Source of the DNA: an uncultured Desulfobulbaceae bacterium
Lineage (GTDB): Bacteria > Desulfobacterota > Desulfobulbia > Desulfobulbales > Desulfocapsaceae
Length of the DNA stretch: 44,473 nt
Direction of reading: 5' to 3'
Assembly: GCA_937910875.1 (NCBI GenBank)
Contig: CALENA010000048.1
Span: forward strand, 1-44,473
Below the pieces are notes generated by a model. The model ran no database searches, had not been told where the DNA came from, and worked only from the letters and a program-made list of their open reading frames with translations. Position numbers and translations under genes: made by a program. Positions within the stretch are counted from its first letter, which is position 1. Every line of letters starts with the position of its first letter. Of the stretch, positions 7,978 through 15,384 are shown piece after piece.

Positions 7978-8733
7978 ATGACCCTGTTTTGTCATCCGCT
8001 GGCCACCCTGCTGGCCGCCCTGCGTTTCTTGACGATCTTGCCCGTGAGATGGGGCAGTCGTCATGATGAACGTTTTTTTGCCGCCTCCATCTTCTGGTTC
8101 CCGGCCATCGGCCTGATCCTTGGTCTGGCCGCGGCCCTGGTCTGCCGGGGGTTGCTCATGCTGCTCCCTGTGCCCGCGGCAACCGTTGTGGCCCTGTTCG
8201 TGCCCATTGTCCTCTCTGGTGGACTGCATCTGGATGGACTGGCGGACAGTGGTGACGGACTGCTCAGTGCCCGGCCTCGGGAGCAGATCCTGGCCATCAT
8301 GCGTGACAGTCGCATCGGGGCCATGGGCGTGATAGTCCTGTTGGCGGTCCTGCTGATCAGATTCACTGCCCTGGGCAGTCTGCCTGGTTTTCTCCTGTTT
8401 CCAGCCCTGATTCTCATGCCACTGGCTGGCCGCACGGCCATTCTGCTCAGCATGGCTTTCCTTCCCTATGCCCGCGAAGGCGGCGGGCTGGGCCGACTCT
8501 TTTATTCGCCGGACAGCCGTCTGGCTGCCACCTGGAGTTGCCTGGTGCTGGTGGCCGCAACCGCTGCCCTGACACCAAACTTTATTTTTCAGGTCCTGGC
8601 AGCTGTGGTCACTACTGCCCTGCTATTTGGTCTCTGGTGTCGAAGCAAGATTGGTGGCGCCACCGGGGATACTCTGGGAGGCGTCAGTGAGCTGACCGAG
8701 ACGATTGTTGTTCTGGTGCTGACCGCTTTGTAA
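7978..8733 (+). CDS. cobS: Adenosylcobinamide-GDP ribazoletransferase (cobalamin synthase)
   Basis: 251 residues from the ATG at 7978, which has a GGGGAT site upstream and gives the usual LLAALRFLTILPV opening. GTG codons at 7939 and 7942 would lengthen it by 12-13 residues. It is a polytopic inner-membrane protein with about six or seven hydrophobic segments. The conserved acidic cluster GGLHLDGLADSGDGL binds Mg2+ and substrate, and a C-terminal GATGDTLGG follows. It joins the lower-ligand nucleotide to adenosyl-GDP-cobinamide, the last assembly step before or together with CobC dephosphorylation. It is the last gene of the cobC-U-T-S run. Confidence 0.95.
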   Translation: MTLFCHPLATLLAALRFLTILPVRWGSRHDERFFAASIFWFPAIGLILGLAAALVCRGLLMLLPVPAATVVALFVPIVLSGGLHLDGLADSGDGLLSARPREQILAIMRDSRIGAMGVIVLLAVLLIRFTALGSLPGFLLFPALILMPLAGRTAILLSMAFLPYAREGGGLGRLFYSPDSRLAATWSCLVLVAATAALTPNFIFQVLAAVVTTALLFGLWCRSKIGGATGDTLGGVSELTETIVVLVLTAL

Positions 8734-8790
8734 TGAGTTGATCATCTCCCACTGGTCAATGCTTGATTCAGACCCCGGAAAAGATCGAGA

Positions 8791-8883
8791 TTCACTGTTC
8801 AGCAGAGATCGTCATTGGCCATGCCGGACTAACGAACTTTCATGGTTGGTTGTGGCTGGCCAATCTGCTCCAGCTATGCTGAT
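8791..8883 (+). repeat. Dispersed intergenic repeat, family A, diverged copy
   Basis: Resembles the copies at 29168-29260 and 31251-31343 (minus). It shares CATTGGCCATGC-like sequence, then GAACTTTCATGGT, then TGTGGCTGGCC and CCAGCTATGCTG in the same order and spacing. The left arm is the most degraded part. It lies after cobS and before a candidate promoter. Confidence 0.6.
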
Positions 8884-8944
8884 TTGCCTGAAAGGTGGAG
8901 TGCAAAATTGTTATGCGTTGCAGGTGTACAGATTGCTTATCTGC

Positions 8945-8973
8945 TTGACTTTCGGTCTGGTCATGGATATTTT
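8945..8973 (+). promoter_or_regulatory. Candidate sigma-70 promoter
   Basis: -35 TTGACT (8945-8950), 17-bp spacer and -10 TATTTT (8968-8973). It would start transcription about 25 bases before the ATG of the secreted orphan protein at 9005. Confidence 0.55.
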
Positions 8974-9004
8974 AAGATAACTGATCAATCCAATGGAGCC
9001 TGCC

Positions 9005-9502
9005 ATGCGTCTGACCAGACATCTGTACTTCATGTTCGGATTTTTTCTTCTCGTCTCTGTCTCACCATCTCTTGCCGCCCCTCAGGCCGAAGGGCGTCCC
9101 CCTGTCTTGTCCATTGAATCTGTTGGTGATCTGACTCTGGAAGAGCTTCCCCTGCTCAAGGAAGAGCTCCTGGTTACCCTGAATTCAGATGAACAGCACT
9201 GGTATAAAACCTTTCATGAGGGGCTTCTCTTTTTCAGTGGCTGGAACGATATTACCCGTCGGGTCGTGTCCCAGTTTTCTGCAGAGGAGCAGACAAAGAA
9301 ATTAGCTGAAATGCAACTCCTGGGCATCAAAATCGGTTATGAATGGAGCAAGGACAACAGTGCGCGCAAGGTGGACAATGACACCCTGCGTCAGTGGGGC
9401 AAGGATCTTCGTCGGGCCGCCCGGGAAGATGTGGCCCAGTTGGCCGAGGTCCTGAGCAGAATCGAATCAGAGATCAATCTGATTATCAAGTCCAGTTCCT
9501 GA
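9005..9502 (+). CDS. Secreted protein of unknown function
   Basis: 165 residues from the ATG at 9005, chosen because GGAG lies six bases upstream; an ATG at 8993 would add four residues. Residues 1-24 form a Sec signal peptide ending SPSLAA. The mature part is strongly helical and charged, with acidic and basic runs (LTLEELPLLKEELLV, DLRRAAREDVAQLAEVL) and an aromatic patch around WYKTF and FFSGWND. It has no cysteines and no motif I recognise. It probably acts in the periplasm. It is a single-gene unit between cobS and the convergent xseA. Confidence 0.75.
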   Translation: MRLTRHLYFMFGFFLLVSVSPSLAAPQAEGRPPVLSIESVGDLTLEELPLLKEELLVTLNSDEQHWYKTFHEGLLFFSGWNDITRRVVSQFSAEEQTKKLAEMQLLGIKIGYEWSKDNSARKVDNDTLRQWGKDLRRAAREDVAQLAEVLSRIESEINLIIKSSS

Positions 9503-9598
9503 CCCATTTAGTCCCGTCTTTCCTCTGCTGTTCACCTGACCGATCTCTTCGGCAGGATCAAATCATTCCCCACCCCTGCAGCATGGTCTGCTCTCCAT

Positions 9599-11026
9599 TT
9601 ATTCCGTATTAATTTGTGTTGCAACTCCCCTCTTTTTTACCTCTGCCAGGGGCCTGCTGTCTGGCTCAGATCTGGCTTCAGGGGCATGACTCCTGATCAC
9701 TTCACAGTCGACTGTTCCCTGGTGGAGCAGGAGTTCAAGGCGATCTCGTGGCTGCACCTGCATACTGCTGGTAATCAGCTCGTCTCTGCCACGCCCTGTC
9801 TTTTTTCTTCGGGCAATGGCGTAGCCGCGTCCCAGGATGGATAAGGGGCTGACCGCATCCAGCAAAGTGGCCTGATGGGCAAGGTCGGCCCGTTTCTGCT
9901 CCATAATTCGCTGGATCAGTGAGGTGAGCCGTGTGCTGGCGAACTGGAGCCGCTCCTGATACATGCTGAGCCGCCGGCTTGGAAGCTGATGGCTCAGGCG
10001 CTGCCGGGTGTGGGACAGGGCCTGCTGGCTGTGATCCAGCCGGTTGCCAAGGGCGCGGATCAGACGATCAGTCAGGTGGTCGGTGTGCAGGGTGTAGCGG
10101 GTGAATCGTGTCTCCAGTTTCCCGAGCAGCCGCTTGTTCTGGCTGAGGTCCCTCTCTCTTCGGGTCAGCATCTCCAGGATTCGGGCAGTGAGCCGTCTGC
10201 GACGATCATGGACCATCAGTTTCAGCTGCCGGACATCGGGGACGAGCTGTTCTGCGGCTCCGGTGGGTGTTGGGGCGCGCAGGTCGGCACAGAAGTCGGC
10301 TATGGTGAAATCGATCTCATGGCCCACGGCTGACACCACAGGGATCTGTGAGTGATAGATGGACCAGGCCAGAGACTCCTCGTTAAAGGCCCAGAGATCT
10401 TCAAGGGAGCCGCCACCCCGGCAGAGGACGATGATATCGCAATGGTTGAGACGATTGAGATGAGCAATGGCCGCGCTGATCTCTTCGGCAGCGCCCTGGC
10501 CTTGAACCCGAACCGGGTAGATGTCCATATCAATGATGGACTGGCGGGTCTGCCAGATCTTGAGGAAGTCATGGACTGCAGCGCCGGTGGCCGAGGTGAC
10601 CAGGGTGATGCGTCTAGGTTGGGCCGGGATGGCCTTTTTCGACTCGGCATCAAACAGACCTTCAACGGAGAGCCGTTTCTTCAGGGCCTCAAAGCGCAGC
10701 TGCAGCAGGCCAGACCCATGAAAATCCACTGTGTCGACGATCAGTTGATAGTTGCCTCGTGGTTCATAGACGGTGATCCGTCCGTGACAGACGACCTGCT
10801 GACCGTCCCGCAGCTCTTCCAGGAGGTAACGCTGCTGGTTTTTGAACAGGACTGAGGTCAACTGGGCCTGATCGTCCTTGAGGGTGAAATAGCTGTGGCC
10901 CGAATAGGGACGGCGAAGATTTGAAATCTCGCCGCTGACCTGGACAAAACGGTATTCATCTTCGAGCAGGTTTTTAATCTCGCAGGTCAACTGGCTGACC
11001 GTGAGTGTCTGGGGTAATTTGTGCAT
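9599..11026 (-). CDS. xseA: Exodeoxyribonuclease VII large subunit
   Basis: 475 residues, a normal XseA length. The N-terminal OB fold (residues 6-100) contains VSGEISNLRRPYSGHSYFTLKD. The central nuclease core has the family motifs CRGGGSLEDLWAFN, the aspartate-rich VSAVGHEIDFTIADFCADLRAPTPTGAAE, and a long coiled helical region from about 260 to 400. It closes with the LGRGYAIA strand. With XseB it degrades single-stranded DNA to oligonucleotides. No xseB lies next to it in this window. The ATG is preceded by a run of ten C, which separates it from the AGGAGAG ribosome site. Confidence 0.95.
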   Translation of the reverse strand: MHKLPQTLTVSQLTCEIKNLLEDEYRFVQVSGEISNLRRPYSGHSYFTLKDDQAQLTSVLFKNQQRYLLEELRDGQQVVCHGRITVYEPRGNYQLIVDTVDFHGSGLLQLRFEALKKRLSVEGLFDAESKKAIPAQPRRITLVTSATGAAVHDFLKIWQTRQSIIDMDIYPVRVQGQGAAEEISAAIAHLNRLNHCDIIVLCRGGGSLEDLWAFNEESLAWSIYHSQIPVVSAVGHEIDFTIADFCADLRAPTPTGAAEQLVPDVRQLKLMVHDRRRRLTARILEMLTRRERDLSQNKRLLGKLETRFTRYTLHTDHLTDRLIRALGNRLDHSQQALSHTRQRLSHQLPSRRLSMYQERLQFASTRLTSLIQRIMEQKRADLAHQATLLDAVSPLSILGRGYAIARRKKTGRGRDELITSSMQVQPRDRLELLLHQGTVDCEVIRSHAPEARSEPDSRPLAEVKKRGVATQINTE

Positions 11027-11036
11027 GGGGGGGGGG
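11027..11036 (-). repeat. xseA: C10 homopolymer between ribosome site and xseA start
   Basis: On the minus strand AGGAGAG, TTCA and ten C precede the ATG directly. Slippage in this tract would change the distance from ribosome site to start codon, as in some phase-variable genes. Length error in sequencing is also possible. Confidence 0.6.
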
Positions 11037-11580
11037 TGAACTCTCCTGGATGTCTAATCAACGGGGTACATCGTTGATCCGTTATCTGTGTCGTTATGGT
11101 ATGTCAGTATTTTCCGCGTCCCTAAGGGAAAAATTGAGTCGTGGTAGGGTTTGCGAATGGACATGATGTGATTGATCGAGTAAAATTCGCGAAGCTCGGG
11201 ACTTGAGTTTCTTGAGAATAAGTAACGATCCCGCTACGACACAGAAAAGAGAATAAGCTGCGAACGGTAACTGGCTGGCGCTGCCTCATTTCCAGGCATG
11301 CGCAGACTCCGAAAAAGAGGCCTGAGGACCGTCCTCCTGTCAGTAAAGAGGCCAATAACGCAGGAGATGGCGTGGAGCTGATTCATAACGAGAATAAATT
11401 GTTTGACCGAAAAGGTAAAGGGTACTTTGAAAAAGATGTGCGTCTGATCACAGTCGAGGGAAGGGCAGGCCAACCAGTCGCTCAGGGGCAGTGCGTGTTT
11501 GCTGCTTGTCCCATTGATGATCCCTCAGCTGAACGGACATTTTTTCAGGGCCGGCAAAAAAATAATCATGGAGGAAGGGT
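11037..11580. other. 544-base region without a recognised gene
   Basis: Lies between divergent xseA and the TPR membrane protein. It holds the xseA ribosome site, a 7-bp hairpin at 11057-11063/11072-11078 in the xseA leader, CCCTAAGGG at 11121-11129 and the palindrome TTCGCGAA near 11187-11194. I could not fold it as 6S RNA or any other known structural RNA, and the short frames across it look random. It is long for this compact region and could hide a small RNA. Confidence 0.4.
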
Positions 11581-12276
11581 ATGGCAGAGCAGAGCGCGTT
11601 TAATCGAAAACAGGTGGAGGCCGAGGCCTATGTGCAGCCGGAGGGCCTGCTTGATCACCTGAACCTGCCCCCGGGTTTTGTCCGTTTTATTCGGCGGAAT
11701 CTAAAGACCCTGCAGATCACGGGTATTATTCTTGCGGTGATCGTGGTTACAGGCAGTCTCTATGATTCATATCGCACCCAGAAACGTGATAAGGCCGCCG
11801 CCTCTCTGGCCGCCGCCGTCTCTTTGGCCGGTGATGAACGGAATGCGGCCCTGCAGACCATGGAGAAAGACTTTTCCGGAACCCCGGCGGCCCAGTGGGC
11901 CCGGATCGAATTGGGCCATGCGGCCCTGCGGGCAGGTGATTTCAAGGGAGCTGTTGCGCAGTATGATGCGGTGCGCAAGGACATCAATACCCAAAACCCC
12001 CTGTTTTCCCTGTTGACCTATGGCCTGGCCCAGGCTCACGCTCAGGCGGGAGAGAGTGAGGCGGCGCTTGTCGAATTCAGGGCCCTGCAGAAGACTTTCG
12101 GCTATGAGGGGCTCGGGTATTATGGGGTCGGCTCTGTCTTTGAGGTGCAGGGAAAAGCCGACCGGGCCCTGGCTGTTTACGAGGAGTACTCAGCCCTGTT
12201 GATGAGCCGGCCAGGAAATGAGTCTGAACAGCAGCAGGTGGATGAGAAGATTACCCGGCTCAAGGCGCTGATGTGA
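11581..12276 (+). CDS. YfgM-like TPR membrane protein
   Basis: 231 residues after a GGAGGAAGG ribosome site. Residues 1-42 are cytoplasmic, residues 44-62 form a single transmembrane helix (TGIILAVIVVTGSLYDSY), and the rest is an exported helical region. That region has TPR-like repeats (ARIELGHAALRAGDFKGAV, LTYGLAQAHAQAGESEAAL, GVGSVFEVQGKADRAL). The layout matches YfgM/TPR_21 proteins, which are ancillary to the SecYEG translocon and periplasmic chaperones in E. coli. Specific function here is inferred from layout only. Its last codons overlap the panC start. Confidence 0.75.
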   Translation: MAEQSAFNRKQVEAEAYVQPEGLLDHLNLPPGFVRFIRRNLKTLQITGIILAVIVVTGSLYDSYRTQKRDKAAASLAAAVSLAGDERNAALQTMEKDFSGTPAAQWARIELGHAALRAGDFKGAVAQYDAVRKDINTQNPLFSLLTYGLAQAHAQAGESEAALVEFRALQKTFGYEGLGYYGVGSVFEVQGKADRALAVYEEYSALLMSRPGNESEQQQVDEKITRLKALM

Positions 12277-13145
12277 AACTGATCCAAACGCCTCGGGAGA
12301 TGCTGGCCCAGGCCAGGATCTGGCGGGAGCAGGGGCTGACCATTGGTCTGGTGCCGACCATGGGCTGGTTTCATGAGGGGCACCTCTCGCTCATGCGTGA
12401 TGCTTTGAATCGGGCGAACCGGGTGGTGGTGTCCCTGTTTGTCAATCCCATCCAGTTTGGACCGAGTGAGGATCTGGCCGCGTACCCCCGGGATCTGGAA
12501 CGGGACCGGAAACTTGCGGCAGCAGAGGGGGTCCATGTCTTGTACGCCCCGGAGGCCGCTGCCATGTATCCGCAGGGGTTTCAGACATCCATCCGTGTGG
12601 CCGACCTGAGTTGTGGATTGTGCGGGCCCAGCCGACCTGGCCATTTTGATGGGGTCTGCACCGTGGTCATGAAACTCTTTCAGCAGACCCGGCCCCATTT
12701 CAGCATCTTTGGCGAAAAGGATTTCCAGCAACTGGCCGTGATTCGACGGATGAGCCGGGACCTGGATCTGGATATTGAAATCATCGGTCATCCCATTGTT
12801 CGGGAGGCCGATGGCCTGGCCATGAGCTCTCGCAACATCTATCTCAAGGGGCAAGAGCGGCAGCAGGCCCTCTCTCTGGTCCGAACCATTGACTATGCGC
12901 GGCAACGAGTGGCCGAGGCTGCCCAGCCCCTGGTGGTCAGGGATCTGCTGGCCGAACTTGGAAGTCGATTGGTCCATGAACCCGGCTGTCGCGTCGATTA
13001 TGTGGCCATTATTGATGAGACAACCCTGCGTCCGGCAGAAACGGTCAATCCCTCCTGCCGCCTGCTGCTGGCCGTGAAGATCAATGATCGGGTACGTCTG
13101 ATTGACAACGCACCTCTGGGGGGATGGAATGAAACTGCAATATAA
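12273..13145 (+). CDS. panC: Pantothenate synthetase
   Basis: 290 residues, starting with GTG that overlaps the stop of the TPR gene (ATGTGA). Signatures are LVPTMGWFHEGHLSLM (the nucleotide-binding HxGH), VVSLFVNPIQFGPSEDL, FGEKDFQQLAVIRRM and MSSRNIYL. It condenses pantoate with beta-alanine using ATP, in the cytoplasm; beta-alanine comes from PanD two genes downstream. The family usually has MGALHxGH or MGYLHxGH, so Trp-Phe is a mild variation. The stop lies inside the next gene. Confidence 0.95.
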   Translation: MKLIQTPREMLAQARIWREQGLTIGLVPTMGWFHEGHLSLMRDALNRANRVVVSLFVNPIQFGPSEDLAAYPRDLERDRKLAAAEGVHVLYAPEAAAMYPQGFQTSIRVADLSCGLCGPSRPGHFDGVCTVVMKLFQQTRPHFSIFGEKDFQQLAVIRRMSRDLDLDIEIIGHPIVREADGLAMSSRNIYLKGQERQQALSLVRTIDYARQRVAEAAQPLVVRDLLAELGSRLVHEPGCRVDYVAIIDETTLRPAETVNPSCRLLLAVKINDRVRLIDNAPLGGWNETAI

Positions 13146-14910
13146 GACATCTCTGACCATGACCGTTCTGTTTTTGATCCTTTTTGCAGGCATTACCGGA
13201 ATGTTTGATTTTTACAATCATGAAACGGTCCGCCGTCAGGTCCAGAACAACTATGAGGATATTGCCCAGACCGTTGCCAATCATGCCGAAGTCCACCTGC
13301 TGAGCAGTGCCGATGTCTCTCAAACCATTTCCTCGGCCCCACTGCTCACAGAGGCCCTGATTGCCAGTAACCGTGCATATGAATCTCTTGATGGCGATCA
13401 GCGTCAAAAACAAATCGATGATTTGGATCGGCAGTGGCAACAGACTAAGGACCCGGCCGCTCCTTTTATTCAGGCCTATCTGAACACTCCGGCCGCCCGG
13501 TATCTCAGCTCCCAGCAAGATCTCTTTCCGGGGCAGTATGGTGAGATCTTTCTCACCAACCGCTACGGGGCGATGATTGCCACCACCGGCAGACTGACGA
13601 CCCTGGCCCATGGCCATAAATATTGGTGGCAGGCCGCATTTGCTGAAGGACGTGGACGGATTTTTTTTGATGACCGTGGGTTTGATACCAGCGTCGGTGG
13701 CTATGTGCTCGGGGTCGTGGTTCCCATCAGGAATCAGGGTGAGATCATCGGGATTCTCAAGTGCAACATCAATCTCCTGGGCCGTCTGACCCATCTCCTG
13801 GAGGACTTCAAGCTTGCCCATGGTGGCGAACTGCAGATCGTCCGTTCCAGTGGTCTGGTGGTGCTGCGTGAGGGACTTGAGCCCCTGAGTGAGACCCTGC
13901 CCGGATCATTTCATCCTCATCTCCAGAAGAGGGTGTCCGACGCATTCTTTTATAAGGGTCCTGATGGTTATGATCAGCTGATCGCCACTACGCCCATTGC
14001 CATCACCAAAGGTTCTGACACGTATGGCTTTGGTGGCAGTTACAAGTCCATGGACCACATCAAGGGTAATACCGGTGAGGCCTGGCATGTCCTGATCAGC
14101 GTTGGCCAGGAGCTGGTCTATCATGAAGCCCATGTGACCACCCGTGCCTTGGTTTATCTAGGACTGATTCTGCTGGTCTTTGTCCTGCTGATTTCTCTGT
14201 ACTGGGGGCGCTGGGTTGCCCGACCGGTGGTTGAACTGGCCCAGGCCGCCAGAAAGATCGGCGCCGGCCATCTGGAGACCCGAGTCCATGAGATCGGCCG
14301 CGATGAGATTGGCGATCTTGCCCGGGCCATTAATGAGATGAGCTCCAGCCTTGCCCGGAATATGGCCTCACGTCGGGAGCTGGAACAGGAGGTAACTCTG
14401 CGCAGCAAGGCCCAGGCCGAGTTGGAACGGCGGGCCATTGTTGATGAATTGACCGGGGCCTATAACCGCCGCTATTTTGCCGAGGCAATGAACAAAGAGA
14501 TCGCCCGGGCCGGACGTTATGGTCAGCCCTTGTCTCTGTTGATGTTTGATATTGATCATTTCAAGAAAGTGAATGACATCCATGGACATGATGCAGGAGA
14601 CAGGGTCCTGATACAGTTGGCAGAGCTGGGGATGAATATTGTCCGGGAGCAGGACTTTTTTGCCCGCTGGGGTGGTGAGGAATTCGTGGTGATCCTGCCG
14701 CAGACAGATCTGGCCGCGTCTACTCTTTTTGCCGAGCGTCTGCGGCTTATGGTTGAACAAGCTGATTTTAAAAAGCCGGCTCGGCTGACCATCAGTATCG
14801 GGCTGGCTCAATTAGATTCTCTTGAGCAGGAAGATGACCTGCTCAAGAGGGTTGATAATGCCCTGTATAAGGCAAAACAGTCCGGCCGTAATTGTGTGGT
14901 CGCCGGTTGA
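13129..14910 (+). CDS. Cache-HAMP-GGDEF diguanylate cyclase
   Basis: 593 residues from the ATG at 13129, with a G-rich ribosome site just upstream; the gene overlaps panC by 17 bases. Layout: transmembrane helix at about 8-25, a large periplasmic dCache-like sensor at about 30-330 (YGEIFLTNRYGAMIATTG, YWWQAAF), a second transmembrane helix near 340-358, HAMP (WVARPVVELAQAARKIGAGHL), a short coiled coil, and GGDEF. The catalytic signature is GGEEF (residues 515-519) and the product-inhibition I-site REQD lies five residues before it. It should make c-di-GMP in response to an external ligand. Its place inside the pan operon is unusual. Confidence 0.92.
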   Translation: MKLQYKTSLTMTVLFLILFAGITGMFDFYNHETVRRQVQNNYEDIAQTVANHAEVHLLSSADVSQTISSAPLLTEALIASNRAYESLDGDQRQKQIDDLDRQWQQTKDPAAPFIQAYLNTPAARYLSSQQDLFPGQYGEIFLTNRYGAMIATTGRLTTLAHGHKYWWQAAFAEGRGRIFFDDRGFDTSVGGYVLGVVVPIRNQGEIIGILKCNINLLGRLTHLLEDFKLAHGGELQIVRSSGLVVLREGLEPLSETLPGSFHPHLQKRVSDAFFYKGPDGYDQLIATTPIAITKGSDTYGFGGSYKSMDHIKGNTGEAWHVLISVGQELVYHEAHVTTRALVYLGLILLVFVLLISLYWGRWVARPVVELAQAARKIGAGHLETRVHEIGRDEIGDLARAINEMSSSLARNMASRRELEQEVTLRSKAQAELERRAIVDELTGAYNRRYFAEAMNKEIARAGRYGQPLSLLMFDIDHFKKVNDIHGHDAGDRVLIQLAELGMNIVREQDFFARWGGEEFVVILPQTDLAASTLFAERLRLMVEQADFKKPARLTISIGLAQLDSLEQEDDLLKRVDNALYKAKQSGRNCVVAG

Positions 14911-14947
14911 GATAATGAATTAAAGAGCGCGGAAGGACGCGATAAAT

Positions 14948-15310
14948 ATGTTACGCCAAATGTTGAAGGCCAAGATCCACCGGGCCACGATCACTGAAGC
15001 CGATCTGAACTATGAGGGCAGTCTGACCATCGACCGCGACCTGCTTGAGGCCCTGGATATTACCCCCTTTGAACGGATCAAGGTGTACAACATCAACAAT
15101 GGTGAGCGTTTTGACACCTATGCCATTGAAGGACCGTCCGGCAGCGGAGTGATCGGGCTCAACGGTGCGGCCGCCCGCAAGGGCATGGTAGGCGATCTGA
15201 TTATCATTGTAACCTTTGCCTGGTATTCCGATGAAAAGCTGAAGAATTATCGTCCGGCCATTGCCCTGCTGGATGAAAACAACAAGATCAAACAGATGAT
15301 TGAAAAATAG
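14948..15310 (+). CDS. panD: Aspartate 1-decarboxylase
   Basis: 120 residues, typical of PanD. The self-cleavage site is Gly-Ser in YEGSLTID (about residues 24-25); cleavage makes the pyruvoyl group from the serine. [12 protein letters not shown] at the N-terminus and [16 protein letters not shown] are family signatures. It makes beta-alanine from aspartate for PanC. It lies 37 bases after the diguanylate cyclase gene and is probably co-transcribed with it and panC. A ribosome-site-like GGAAGGA precedes the start. Confidence 0.96.
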   Translation: MLRQMLKAKIHRATITEADLNYEGSLTIDRDLLEALDITPFERIKVYNINNGERFDTYAIEGPSGSGVIGLNGAAARKGMVGDLIIIVTFAWYSDEKLKNYRPAIALLDENNKIKQMIEK

Positions 15311-15384
15311 GAAAGGAGGCTCGTCTTTCTGCCATTGTTTCGCCATCAGGCATCAGGCGTAGAGCAGGAAAAGGCAACAGTTTT

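Noticed and set aside
8738-9117. 80- and 91-residue frames after cobS
   Set aside because: They cross a family A repeat and the promoter of the next gene; composition looks non-coding.
12177-13193. 338-residue minus-strand frame over panC
   Set aside because: It is the shadow of panC, whose HxGH and other motifs are intact; low-complexity composition and no homology signature.
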